Shown: piece by piece, positions 12,188 to 27,200 of the stretch
How positions within the stretch are numbered: position 1 is the first letter of the stretch
Layout of the letters: every line of letters begins with the position of its first letter
Assembly: GCA_032622095.1 (NCBI GenBank)
Contig: CP136068.1
Span: 156,513,151 to 156,577,150 of the forward strand
Direction of reading: 5' to 3'
DNA length: 64,000 bases
DNA from: Siphonodentalium dalli
Lineage: Eukaryota > Mollusca > Scaphopoda > Gadilida > Siphonodentaliidae
Translations under genes and position numbers: made by a program
Notes under the pieces: generated by a model
What the model saw: the letters and a program-made list of their open reading frames with translations, nothing else
What the model was told of the DNA's origin: nothing
Database searches by the model: none

Positions 12188-12236
<49 letters not shown>

Positions 12237-15200
12237 TGCTTTTAACACGCTAACTTTCATTATTGAAGAACTATCAATAATGAATACAAGAACATAGTTG
12301 ATATATTTCTCAATATTTTTCTTAGTGGTGTTTTTACAGACTTTTTGTACATTTACCCACTGTGAGTACCTTGGGTCCCTTTAAAGGTTATGTTTTGTTT
12401 TTTATATTTTATTGCAAATCAAGGAAAATCAAGGATAAAACATATGTAAATATAATTTTTAACAAATAGATCCCATAAAGGGTAAATATTTGTGTCACTG
12501 ACTTCTGCAGAACCTTCAACCTTTTCTAAATTTTGATTTCAAAAATGTTAAATGAAATTTTATTGATTTTCAATGGTGCTAAGTTCATTAAAGAAAATAT
12601 TATTAAATTAGAACTCACATTACAGAAGGAGTTCACATGCTATTTTGTTTTTTCTTTATTTTATTTTGACTTAACCAGTTTTGCATACAATTTTTGTTTA
12701 TGGTCAAGGGGAGGTAATGGCATTCATTATATGCAAAGATAATGTAAGCTGGTTTTCTACTGAAAACATAGAGTTATTCCTCTTGAATCACATATAGACA
12801 TGGAGTGCCTGTATTTCATCAAAAAAAAATTTGGGCAGTTATTTTAAGGAATAGGATAGAATAAATAAAAAGGTATAAAGATGAAAGTAAGATGGTCATG
12901 TATCAACATCATCCAATAATTCCAATAGATTCAATTCTCAGTGGAGGCCGAATTGTTAGAGCTATGTGCTGCCTGGAAACCTAAAACACTACATATAGTT
13001 TTTGTGTAAGGCATTGGCCAAAGTAAGCTATTTTTATGCATGTCAATTCGAGGTAGGTTTCAGTGATTCCCATTTTGATCCAAATCTATCTGCTTTTCAT
13101 TTTGATAACATAAAACAGGAATATATTTCAATTTTATTATATTGACGTCTGGGCTCTATTAAACAGTTATAGGATGGGATATTGTTATTCATTTAATTGT
13201 TTAAATTATGTATGTATTTGTAAAAAGAGATTGACAATTTCTTTGCTCAGGGTGTTACAACAACAACATAATTTTTATAAAACCCAATTTTAAGACTACA
13301 AATACCTTTATATTCTGAGATTGTGTATATTATTTGTCTATAAAGTTTATTCATGATGTTGCCGAGCAAAATATCTGAATCAAGATGACATTTTGCCTTG
13401 ATGAAGTGTGCTAACAAGATATAGGTCTCCCTCTTGCTACGCTCCGAATGTTTACGCGAGATCGCCTGAAGTTTCTGTTCTAAAAATAACCCGTAAAACT
13501 GTCCAGAATGGATGTCTTCGATTCATATTTATTATTGTATACCCCGGAATCTATATAAAACTTGTTAGAAAGAGATACACTATCTCATACCTCAAGACGA
13601 TTCATCTGGCTGTTCGTTTCTCGAATCAGTGTCCGCTCCCGGCTCGATGATCTGAATCTAACTGGGTTTATGATCGGCGGTCTGGCCGGAGGGGTCGCTC
13701 TTTGTCTGCCTCTCGTCAATGCAGATAAATCCAAATCTGGAATGATGATCGATGGAAACGATAATTATCATATTAATGAGTTGTCTGTCGTAATAGTAGA
13801 TTTAACCCTTTCTCTACTAAATACTCATTGACGAGTAGTTCCCTTAGAAAATGTTCAGATAATAAGTTTAACAGACAATGATATGTCATTGAACTTATTA
13901 TCTGAACATTTCCCACTAGTGAATATAAATCCTTCTGCACTTTTATTAATTTTTCGTAGGTCTGTCATCCGCTTATCTTTATGGACATCATTCAAATGAA
14001 TGATAGACTATTCCAAAGTATACTTTTATAACTGGATTGGATAATCCATTTAATATAGAAGGGTTAATAACTACATTGTGCGATGCAATGAAAAACAAAC
14101 ATATACTTACTGAGAACTTAATAGTTATATCTCTACTGTTAAGTCATATTTAATAAAAACTTATTCAATTAACCATATTTTCGGGGTAAATATTACCACC
14201 CGAAGTTGCTATATCCTCTACAGTAAAAATTCAAATTCAAGGTGAACAATTGTGGAAATATTGTTCAGAATTTATGGTTAATGACAGTAAATGTGCAGGT
14301 AATAAATTTTTAAAAACATAAACCAAAACACAACATTAGGGTTGGCGATGGGTACAGCTGAAAAATATTACAAAGATTATTAAACATTATTACCAAGAAC
14401 ATCGAGAAACACTAGAAATTTGTTCCTATTTTCATTATCAATAATCCTCCAGTGACGATATTCCGCATATTGAAACAGGGAAAATCCTTGGTATTTTGGT
14501 CCCGGGGTCCTTTCAATTGGGAGAAAATCGCATTGTAGCTAAATGCTAAATTTGGAATTCCTATTATAAACAGTAATATGTCAACAATATTATTGTGTAG
14601 ATGAGTGCAATTAAACTAAACAACTTATAAGCTTGCATACCTTCATTAACAATTGAAACAACACTTACACTACTGGTAACTCATAGCCTATTCTCATAAT
14701 GAACAACTTCAACTAAATCAAACTGTTTACTGAGTGACTGTGACAGTTAACAGTATCAATGTGACAAAGAAACACAATTGAACATTTCTAGTAGAGGTTG
14801 CTAGACTAGAAGACTAATGATGATATACAATGTCAGATAAAATGTATTATCAGGGTTTAAACAAAATAAAAATTAACCTTTGTCATATTTCATATTGATG
14901 CATGTTTTTTGGGGAATTGGAATTTTTGGGGTTTTAAACTGGGGAAAAAACATGCCTATGTCCAGTTGGTGTATACATATTTATTTCTCTAAATAATTTA
15001 ACAAAGTTGTATAATATATAAAGACAATTATTTTAGAGAATTGGATTTGGCAGAAAGTATGACGCTTATATTAGCCATTTCCCCATCTTTGGCATATGCA
15101 TGTGGTGGTGTCTTTATTGCTTTTTCATAATGTTCTTTTCCCAGTTAGATTTTGATTTTATGTAAATTTTTCTTCTATCTTATTATCATTGTCAGCCGTC

Positions 15201-18200
15201 TGGGGCATAGACTGTCCAACAGTAACCTATAATAATGAGTCACTGTTGGGCAGTCCACGCATCAGATGAACTGAATTGTTACTACCTGTTTATGTCCAGT
15301 TGGGAAAGGGTCATATATTTGGCCCCTGGTGCTACCCATGATTATCACTGTGAAAGCATTATTTATAAATCTGAACTGTAACAGTAGGCATGTTTACGGT
15401 TTTAGCAAGAAAAAATGGTTCTAAGATATAGATAACGTGCTGCAAATTTCCTCATTAAATTATTTGCAATATTAATGATGGCACTAAAGTCGCATTATAG
15501 TATTTTCATGGTATTAAATCAACAGAAAACATTAGTTGTAGTACTTTGCATAAATCTCCTGGCAATCACTGTAATGAGTAATATTTGGACATCTCGAGAT
15601 GTAGATATGTTTTTAGGTGATAAAAAGAGAATATCTAGTGTTTTTTAGTGGATACCAAAAATTATCTCATGAGTGAAGTCCTGCGACAAATGTTTATTTT
15701 TCACTCGTGGCATTCCACTCGCGAAAAATAGACATTTGCCTCGGTCACTCAATGAGATCATTTTCGGTATCCACTCAAAAACACCGGGTCACATTCAATA
15801 TAATACTTCATAATGGAATTATGCTGATGCTACTATACATGGTTAACATTTTACAATTTGATGATAGTATTCAAGAACTTCAGTTAAGTCATAGACGTCC
15901 GTAATGCCAAAGCTGCAATGAAAGTGAAATTTTCTTATGTGAGACGAAATATATCCCACGCAGTTTAATAATGTGCAGATGTGTCAAGAATGTGCCACCG
16001 GTCCTGCTTGGGGATGCTCTAACAATATCCGTGTGGTGTATTACACGCAGCTAAGAACATGGGATCTGTAATCGTGATTTTTGCGAAAGGTCTCTACTAT
16101 GGTCATTTGTTGAACTTATTATCTGAACATTTCCTAAGGGATAACTCCTCATCAATGAGTATTTAGTAAAGAAATGGTTAATGATTTGAGAAGCCATACA
16201 GATGTTAGTAGTACGGAGCTAGATGTTACAGGTTATATTCAGAATAATTTCTTTAACAAACCAGAACACAATGTTGTTTTTCTCACTCAAGATATCACCC
16301 AATGTATCTTTTTACAAATAACTCGACAAAATAAAGGAAGGAAACTTGTGACATCATACTGAAAACTTGCAAAATCTACTGGAATTAAACAAAAAACGTG
16401 TTGTTAACTCGGGTGACCACCTGCCTCACTAATTCAAAATGTGTCAAATCAACTCTCCAGTGTATATAACTAGCAGACCTGTTAAGTTATCAAAATGTCA
16501 ATCCTTTCTATTATTAACTAGACACGGTGTATACAACTTGTATACAACTAGTTTTACACACCAATGAAGCAAAGTTGACATATCGTACCAGGAATTTGCC
16601 AGTTCGGCAATTGAATTGATATCTGTACATAATATACTAACTACTTACCGGACACCCATGCTTACGACCGCTTTTTTCAGTAGATTTCGCAAGTTTTTGA
16701 TATGATATTGAGTTATATATCAAAATAAAGGAAAGATCATGGCCAATAAAACACATTGAAATATATTGTGACTGAAATGACCGATTTTGAGAATCTATGA
16801 AGATCATGATTGATGGCGTGTGTTTGACAAAATCGGACTTGTGAGCCTTGTCACTAGTATAGTATATACAGCTATATACACATGCATGCAGTGTTTAAAA
16901 TGGAGGTCGACGGTGAAAAAATAGTTTTATTCTTGAACATTACTCTACTATAGATGATGGAAATAAGTTTTAATTAAGATAAATTAATATGGATTAAGCT
17001 CTGTTTAGGCGCAATTAGTTTAAACAAATAATATTAATGGTAATGAGAAGCAAAATTAAATGAACGAAACCAAAAAATGTAGACTCGTATTTATCGTCAG
17101 CAAATTAGGCGATATAGAAACTGAACAGAAGGGAAAAAGTAACTAAAAACAATGTTAATTTGAGACTATAGAAACTTCCTAGAAAATGAGGCCTAAGTAG
17201 AATGAGGTCTCCGGAGGGTGAATTTGGTGATGCTAGCCCACTGTGTAGGGTAGCGTCACTAAATTCACCCTCTGGGGACCTCATTCTGCAAATGACAGAC
17301 ACACTATTTCAAAGCTTGGATCAGACCGGAGGCAGTATTATGATTTATGAGCCACGCTCATATAGACAAGAAACAAGTCCCATTATTGCATGTTTGTGAG
17401 TTGAATTAAGAAACTAGACCTACTATTGCATGCGTTGTGAGTTGGCGATTATGTTTTAACAGAACATTAGCATATTACAGTGCAACTACTTGCACACTGT
17501 GAGTTGAAGGATTTTATCTAGAATACTAGCAGATTGTCTATAGTTAGCAGATTATGCTACATCTATAGCTAGCAGATTACGTTATGTCTATAGTTAGCAG
17601 ATTATGCTGTGTCTATAGTTAGCAGATTACGCTACATTTATAGCTGGACTTACTTGTATAGAATAAGTCTCCTGAAGATAGAATAATTAAAGTCATAATG
17701 TGCACTTATTTTAACACTTTCTATACTAAATGGATTATCCCACTTAGTTATATAAGTATACATTGGAATGGTCTATTATTCATCTGGAGGGGTTTTCAGA
17801 AAAAATAAGCAGATGACAGATAATACCAGTTCAGAAGGAATTCTATTTATTGCAGGAAAATGTTCAGATAATAAGTTCAACAAACGACCTGTTGAACTTA
17901 TTATCAGAACATTTCCTGAGGAAACAACTTGTCAATGAGTATCAATACACCAAAGTACATCGAAATCTGATGATCCATGCCCAAGGTACAAGCTGAAATG
18001 TTCATACAGAGACAAAATTCAGAAATTCCCAACTCTGGTAAAAATGAATGGATAAAACCTGTAGTAAGTCGGTTTACTTTCCCCCGAGCTGTGCTATCAA
18101 CATACCAAAGAAAGCACAACTAAATAGAAGATCCTTGCCCAAGTTACAAGCTGAAATGTTCTTTTGGACACAAATTTCCAAGTCCAACAAGGGCCGTAAC

Positions 18201-21200
18201 TCTGGTAAAAATTAGTGAACGAAACCAGTAGTATTTTTTTGTTTAAACATATTTTATTTGTTCATAAATTAAATTAGTTTATGACAAAAGGGATTGGAGG
18301 ACAAGTGCTAAATCACTTAGAATACCCTCCTCTCCCTATTACATACCAGTAGTATGAGGAAATCCTTCCCCCAACTTGTGATATCACCATGCCAAAGGAC
18401 AAACAAATCCAATAATAAAGAAATCCACAGCATAATGTTTGTTATGGACATGTTGACGCGTTTTACACTAAGTCTAGCAAAGGGTCATAACTCTTGAAAA
18501 AAAATGTGAGGATAAAACCTGAACTATGTGAAGATCCTTTTCACAATGCTGGTCTTCCGGAATACCAAGGACATCCAAATTGGACTATCGATACTTGAGC
18601 TGTGTTGTGAAATGTTTGTTACAGACGGACGGAAGGACGGATGTCTCCACTATATACCATACTATTAAAGCATTTATAGGAGCTTTTCACAAATCTATTA
18701 TTAAATTTGGTTAAATAGCAGAACAATTGTCCATACAATGGTGCCTTTAATAGACATGATATAATCTGATTGTCCATACAATGGTGCCTTTAATAGACAT
18801 GATATAACCTGATTGTCCATACAATGGTGCCTTTAATAGACATGATGTAATCTGATGGACTTACGTTGAGATGCTACAGGAACAACACTCAATGGCTGTT
18901 CTGTAACACTGGGTGGGGCACTGCTACTGTAACCATGGAGATGTCCTGGCAACGACCTACTTCTTGAATTAACCGTTTCAGCATTTGAGGAAGACGTCGC
19001 ATTTGATTGATCAGTTGCCATAGCAACCTGAGTTGTATGTTGATTGTTTGAAGCACCGGGGATAATTGTCGGCCCTTGTGATGACGATTGATTTCGCGTG
19101 GCAGCAGGTCCTTGTGTTGATCGGTGGGAATTTTGCTGAGAGCCACCAACAGATGGTACTACGTTTTCTGCTTCATAAGAATTCCGAATTCGCTCGTGAA
19201 CTTTTTGATCCCTGTTCATTCTGTCTATGAAATTATTGAATCGACTGTCTCCCATGATTCCGTGATACGATTGCTCTGCCCTATTCGGGGAGTGGTCAGG
19301 TGACCGGTTAGCAGAGTCACTATTGGGTTGTTCATTGCGATATCCACCCCTGACGTGACGAGTCTGCTCGGTCGATTCATTCTGTGTGCCTATATTGGTG
19401 GTCGGGTATGCAGTGGGACTTATGTTGGACACATCATCGCTGTCAACACTGCTCAGTCTCCGGTATGATGTTCTATTTGCGGCAGCAGCAAGATTTGGCA
19501 TGTCTTCATAATCAACTCCAGAATAGCTTCTGAAGAGGAAAATGTCAATCAGGGTCTGCATTGGCACAAAATTTACCTTTGCCAAATAGAGCTGCAATGA
19601 TACACTTGGTCATGATACTATACAAATCACGAAACATGATCAACGATACGATACATATCATGATACACTAAATGAATACCGTCTGAATTATCAGAATCAA
19701 CAAGTTTATAACTCGAGGTAGAGTTCATTTTAAACTAAAATGGAGTTTAATTAATTGTTGGCTAGATCAGTCAAAAATACGTGTGAACTTGAGAGATAAT
19801 TGCAGGTTTTGCATTTTTACACTAGCCCATCTTCAGACGTTACTTGAATTCCTGTATCGCGATACACATGACACAATACGCGTATCGTTTGAAAGTGTAT
19901 CCAATAAATTTAATTGACAAAGCCTATTGCCAAATTCTTTTTGAAAATACCAAATGATTTCAGAAAGAAATTTATGGGTTTGTGAAAATTTATTTTTATA
20001 AGTTGGCTATTTCAAAGACTTCCACAGTTATTTTAAAGGGAAACTCTACACTGAATGCGGCCATTTATGGGACCATCTCCTATTATACTCAACAGAATAT
20101 ATGCAACAAATGAATTAATTTGATCCACAGATGAGAGCAAAATACACTCATTTACTGTGTGAATGTTGTAATACAACATGGTAATTATATTAAATGAAAT
20201 GAATTTATGACTCAAGTCATTAACTCATTTTCATTATAATTTTGTCCATGTTGTTTGGATTGTTCATAGAGCACATCAGTGTATTTTGCTCTCATTCATG
20301 CAGATTCATGGCTCAAATTCATTCATTTGTTGCATGATAGGAGATGGTCCCATTTAATGGCCGCATTTTAACCAGTTTAAGCTTTCTATACTAAATGGAG
20401 TTTTCCACTCAGTTATAAAATTGCACCCAGTTGGGAGCAAGTCTGAGTTTAGATTGTCTGTCATTTGCAGAATGAAGTCCCCAGAGGGTGAATTTAGTGA
20501 TGCTATCCCGCACAGCAGGCTAGCATCACTAAATTCACCTTCTGGGGATGTCTTCTACAGAATAAACCCGTTTATTGTCGCAATTGTGATATTTGATTAC
20601 ATTTATTTGTGGTTTTATGTGAGCTGGTGACTAGCGCGTAATCGCGGTCATAGAAAGGCTATCAGGGAGTTCTGGGAAGTTAACACAGCATCTGTCTATC
20701 CCAATATATCAGCTTGTTTACCTCCCAGCAGACTGGGACTAGTAAAATGTATGCTCTTTTGACCATAAATCACCTCTTTCTACAAGATATAGAATACTCC
20801 TACAGTAATTCCCTAAATAATCGACCCCTCAACTACAGCAGAATTATGGGTAACTTTTCAGGATTTTAGTCGGAAATATGGCTTGTTGCCTTCATCGTAA
20901 AGCTCTCGGTGAACTTTCCGATGAATGGCAACAAGCCATATTTCCGACTAAATCCTGAAAAGTTACCCATAATTCTGCTGTGGTTAAGGGGTTGTTTATT
21001 TAGGGCATTACTGTATCTTCAAACTTTGAATTCGCAAACACAATGTGTGAGTTTAACCTTTATATACTGAATGGATTCTCCCACTCAGTTATAAAAGTAT
21101 ACTTTGGAATGGTCTATTATTCATCTGGAGGGGTGTTCAGGAATAATAAGCAGACAACAGATAATAAAAGTGCTGAAGGAGTCCTATTTATTGGAAGGAA

Positions 21201-24200
21201 ATGTTCAGATAATAAGTTCAACAAACGACCTATGGTGTGTTGAACTTATTATTTGAACATTTCCTAAGAGATAACTACTCGTCAAAGATTTAGTATAGAA
21301 TGGGTTAACAATTGGTGAATAGATTACAACTTATTTTCTGCAGTGAACATTGAATAGGCATACTTTCATCATACTACAGTAATGCTCTAATTAATCGACC
21401 TCTTAACCAAAGCAGAATTATGGGTAACTTTTCAGGATTTAGTCGGAAATATGGCTTGTTGCCATTCATCGGAAAGCTCTCGGGGAGAGCTTTCCAATGA
21501 ATGGCAACAAGCCATATTTCCGACTAAATCCTGAAAAGTTACCCATAATTCTGCTTTGGTTAAGAGGTCGATTAATTAGAGCATTACTGTAGTTTCTATA
21601 AGACAGTGCCAGTGCCAAGCAACAAAATCTATTTTTGTGACTGGATTAGAAAAAACTCACTCATCTTCGCCGGTGAAAGCGTGCCCGTTCAGAGATAACC
21701 GGTTAGGAGGAATGTGATGTGGCGGCTGGTGTAGTCGCAGGCGCCCTCTGGTGTAGAGTCCAGCATGATTTCTCGAGACTGGTCCATCGTCATTTTGATT
21801 TGATTGGTTTTGTTCTTGAAGTCTTGCGATACCGATTCCAGGAATCGAGAGAGAGAAGTTTTCTGTCGTTGGCTGTACATTTACTGTTGGCTTTTTCTTT
21901 GGGCTGCATGAATTTAAATGAATATTGGTGACGACAACAAGCCTGAGTTATGACAGCCACAATAAATTCAGGCTTGGATGACAAACGCAATTCAAAAGAT
22001 ATGGGCGGCCTTCGGGGTGGGTATTATTGCTGTTAAAATAGTCACATCTGCTAAAACTGCCATAAACAGAAAGTATATGATATTATAGACAGATAAATAG
22101 TTTAACCCTTTACCCAACAAACCAGCCAAAACCGGCCAAATAAAGCTTCAACAGCCTAAAATATCTTCGGTCTGTCTCAATAGAACCATACAAATATGGA
22201 TATCATTGGAACCGGCTCATTGACCACATTGTGATAGTTACAGTTATGCCCTGTGCCAATGCATTCTCTTATATATGCGAGTCGACCATAGGTCGCCTCG
22301 CATATATAAGAGAAAGCATTGGCCTAAAAAAAATCTTTTTTTAACACTTTTTACCATTTTTTCTTACATTCTTTAACAATTTTATAATTTTTAATGTGTT
22401 AAACCAATGCATTCTCTTATATATGCGAGGCGACCTATGGTCGACTCGCATATATAAGAGAATGCATTGGCACAGGGCCGTTCTGTTGGGTAAAGGGTTA
22501 AGTGATGACATTAGCTACATAATCTATATGTATTGCGCTGATTGAGTGATGAAGGTGTTATTATTGTTATTACACACCCGTCTATGAATTCTTAGTTCAA
22601 GCATTTGTGGTAATTATTGACAGTCGCTCTTTGACGATCCTGGACTCTCCCTGGAGACGCATGGCATAATTAGAAATTCATATGTTTGAGATATCAAAAT
22701 CATTGCAAACAAATGAAAGTCGATGAGATATGTTCAGGATACTGTCACATATGTTTGAGTATGTAATAAATATAGAGCTGTGCTCGTGTTTGTTTTAGTT
22801 CAAGATTAGATCAATAGAAACAATATACTTCATTCTAATCTCCTCCGACCATATTTTTGGTCCCCTCCTCAAATTTGTTTATTTGTATAATTTTGAGGAA
22901 AGCTTTTTTTTCATGCTTTAACCTCCAAAGTACATTGCAATAACCCGTTCATCAGTCTATTGAGCAAGTTAAATCACCTTGTATTGTACAGAACTGACCA
23001 TGATCATTTAAAATTATACTTTGGAAGGGTATATTATTCATCTGGAGAGGTGTTCATGGAAAATGAGCAGACAACAGACCAAAGGATAATGCAAATGCAG
23101 AAGGGTTCTTATACATTGGTGAGAAATGTTCAGATAATAAGTTCAACAAACAACCAATGTTGAACTTATTATTTGAACATTTCCAAAGGGAACTACTCAT
23201 CAATGAGTATTTAAAGAGTTAAGGGGGTACTGTACACTAAATCCAGCCATTTATTAGACCATCTCCTATTATACTCAACAGAATAGATGCAACAAACGAA
23301 TGAATTTGAGCCATGTATGAGTGCAAAATACACTTGTGTGCCCTTTACCCAACAAACCGGCCAAAACCGGCCAAATAAAGCTTCAACAGCCTAAAATATC
23401 TGCGGTCTGTCTTAATAGAACCATACAAATATGGATATCATTGGAACCGGCTCCTTGACCACATTGTGATAGTTACAGTTATGCCCTGTGCCAATGCATT
23501 CTCTTATATATGCGAGTCGACCATAGGTCGCCTCGCATAAATAAGAGAATGCATTGGCCTAAATTTTTTTTATAATTTTTAATGTGTTAAGCCAATGCAT
23601 TCTCTTATATATGCGAGGCGACCTATGATATATCTTTACTATCCATTAATCAAATTGAACCAAATTGTTTGCTGAGTAAACTTTTGGAACTCAACTGTGA
23701 AAATTCAGCCCATCTTAATCACCCAGGGACTTACTTGGTGGTTTGAACGGCCATTTTTATATTGCGGTCCAGTTCCATGAACCAACATAGGTCGATAATA
23801 ATGCTAAATGTTCTTATACGTACTCTTTATATCACAGAAAGACAAGTTCAAGTTATCAAATTCAGACAGTTCGGGTCCCAAACTTTCTTCGGCATGGAAC
23901 AATAAAGAGCACTCCTTGTTAGTCTATTCCTGATATCGTAAAAATAAAGAGGATTTGTTTCACCTCTATGCAAAAACTTGAAAACAGCCGGAAAATTGCT
24001 GTGACCATGGCAAGAAGGCCATATATTCTGTGTATTTATCAACTTATCTTACACCTCATTCTAAATTACATCGAAAAAATTTGGAAGTTTGAATGAGACA
24101 TATTCGTTTAATCGCTGAATGTTACCGTACTGACCCGGGTTGAGGCCCCGGGGGCCTTTGTTTTATTTGAGCTCAAAAACCCAAGTGGGCTTAAACTGGG

Positions 24201-27200
24201 ATATGGCCCTTTGCAAACCAAAAGTCCCAAGAAATCGGGACAGTAAAACTGATGAAATAGATGAAAGCCGATCTAACGGCGATTATCGGGATATATACCC
24301 GGCTTCCAGATTAAGTAAAGATAAGTATAAGTTACTTTGAGAAAGTTATTTTTCAATTAAATGTGAATATTAAAATATTATAACACTTCTAGTCTTGTTG
24401 TTTTATGACACTATTTGTGAGCAGTGTGGGTTATCGGGAAGGGAACAAAAGATTCGGTAAATCCCGTATCTATAGTCTATGGTAGTCTATGCAATTATAA
24501 ATAAGAGGGTGACTTAATCCGATTAGGATCATAATAAACCTGGCGCTTTAATCGTGATCCGTTGTCTACATAGAGGATGTTACAATAGCGACTAATTGCA
24601 TGTTTAACAAAAGCCAGTGATTGTAATTAATTAACAGGACTGACAAAAGACATGACGATGTATTTCTGCTAAAACGTATGAAAAAGCAAGTGTTTGAATA
24701 TTTAGAGTTATCGCTCCTAAACTGTTGACACAGATTATGTTTATTATACTATAGTCTGTACTGTAAAACGTGAAAAAAATGCCAGTCGATAACCTTTATT
24801 TTGGTTTTGAGTGTATGCCCCATTATTATACCCACTGTGTGTTTACACAACCAGGAAGCCAGTTCTTTGTGTTTGGCCACATGTAGGAACATACCGACGT
24901 TGTCACTGAACACAAAAAATATGTTTTTACAGTACCATTGTCGGACAGGTGCGCTATGCACACGCATGGCTATTTGAAGCGACTCATGTTTACCGCGTTT
25001 TCAATAAACTGTCTAAAAGCTGATAGCAAATACTTACTTACCACTGCTGAAATTGAAAAAAATTTGGGGTGGGCTTAAACTGGAATATACCCCTGTGCAT
25101 GGAATTTGGCCAAAAGATATGGGTGGGCATAAACACGGGCAAGGGCCTTGAGCCGGGTCAGTACGGTAAGAGCCACAAAAAAACATAGAAAACAGTCATC
25201 CAAGAGAGAGAGATGGAGATACTCACAGTATGGTTCTATGCTCCTCTTGGTTAGGTTCTTCATCATCACCGGGGGTCCAGACAGTGTTGCCATCGACAGG
25301 GCATGTCGGATGTGAATGCAGTAACCAATTATCAATGCACGACTGGTGGAACTGTAAAAAAGTTATCGAAACAAGACTGGTTATACTTAAGAAAACTTAT
25401 CAATACAAGAATGGTAAACCTGAACATTTTTATCAGATGCAATACAGGTGACATTTCAAAAAACAATTATGCATACAAGAATGATAAAATGCAAAATAAG
25501 TTTATTGATGCCCGTGACATAAGTGTGATAATTCAACCCAATGTTTCTTCTCATTCTACTCATGAATAGCTTGAATCAAAGTGTTCAAAAATAAAATCCT
25601 TCACAAATTTTATTTCAGGAGTTAAGTCACTTTGTTTTGTGGGCGTCCGTAAAGGTAGAAAATTTTATAATGAAATGAACCCCTCAAAAAGAATCAGACT
25701 CGGGAGGCTGAATCAACAAAGGAATCAAATTTAACTAAAAGGTCACCAACCACGTGTCCCCCGTAAATGTGGCTTTTTAAAAAAGTTTTAACTCTGTTAA
25801 AATTCATCGCACAGTGACCAAATTCAAACTTGGCCTTTGTCTTCTGAAATTTGAACCACCAAATATCAAGAAATTCAGCTGAATTTCAGAACAATCAGAT
25901 AACTAAAAGTAAAGTTATCATCCGGAAACCAAAATAATCGAGAAATTTTAAATCAACAAGGACCATAACTCCGGCAAAAATTGGCAAAACGATCACAAAT
26001 TTGAACTTGACCTGTATCTTAGTAAACTGACATACCAAATTTGGTTTCGACCTGATAACCCAAAATAAAGTTATCATCCGGAAACTTTCCGACCGGATGG
26101 ACAGATTCTAAGTCAAAAAGGGTCCATAACTCCGACAAAAATGGGCAGACTGAACCCATATTTAAAATTTACCTGTGTTTTGAGCTGATAAACTCACATA
26201 CCTATTTGGTTTCGACCCGATAGCCCAAAAATAAAGTTCTCATCCGGAATATTTCCACACAAACAAACCAACAGCTAAACAGACACCGGTTTATTACACA
26301 CTTCGACGTGATTTATAAGGATTTCTTGGTGAGTTAAAAGTGCACGCGATATTGGACAGTTCCGCTCTAAGCCGGAACTATTTTCACTTTCTGCGGATCA
26401 AACATGGTTGAAGTTGAACAGAAACGAACTGCTAACGATGATGCAGAAGCAGTTAATAAACTGGTAAAATGAAGAAGAATCTTACCTATTATCGACTCCG
26501 ATGATTCGGACGATGTCATATATATTCCAGTCAAACTATGAACAATTCCATGTGAACAATAAATTTATCCAGTTCCGAGCTGAATTTCCACGTGTTGCTC
26601 TTCGAGAGTTTGTTTACGTCGATGATTAAAATATCGTCACATCGAAACTTATCTTTCTACTTTTAGCACGATTTCCAAACATTTCCTGTATGAACCAACA
26701 TTATTTACACACACCATCAGAATCTTCACAATATCCCGTTCCAAGTGCCATGCTTGTTCGGTCAGAATAAAAAAAAATTTACAGAAAATTTCCGAAACTT
26801 TAAAAAATGAATCGCATCAAATTATGAGGTCAGTCGGTATCGTTACGTCACAATTATTTAAAATATGTGTCCATCCGCGTAACTGCATGCGCAACTGTAC
26901 ATTGGGGTTCAAAATGGGAGAATCAGCTGATCTGGGCTTATTTTGTCACATCTTCTCTTTAGAATTAGCAACTTTTAGTGGTTGAAAGTGTGTAATAAAC
27001 AGAATAATCAATTGGTTTCGATGATTACGTGACATAATTCACTCGGGTAGCCGGTCCTATTGGTAAAACCCTCGTTCGCTCCGCTCACTTGGGTTTTACC
27101 AGACCCGGCTCCCCTCGTGAATTATGTTACGTAATCATCGAAACCAATTGATTACTCTCTATTTATTGAATAGTACCCCCAACAAAAAAGTTAGGGGACA

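Noticed and set aside
13408-13831. 80- and 89-codon overlapping ORFs
   Set aside because: Two overlapping frames, neither with recognisable motifs; the second runs into a TTAA MITE.
21790-21990. Alternative frames across exon 9 (66, 63 and 70 codons)
   Set aside because: Only the frame with IPGIGIARL fits exon 8 and exon 10 phases and family resemblance.
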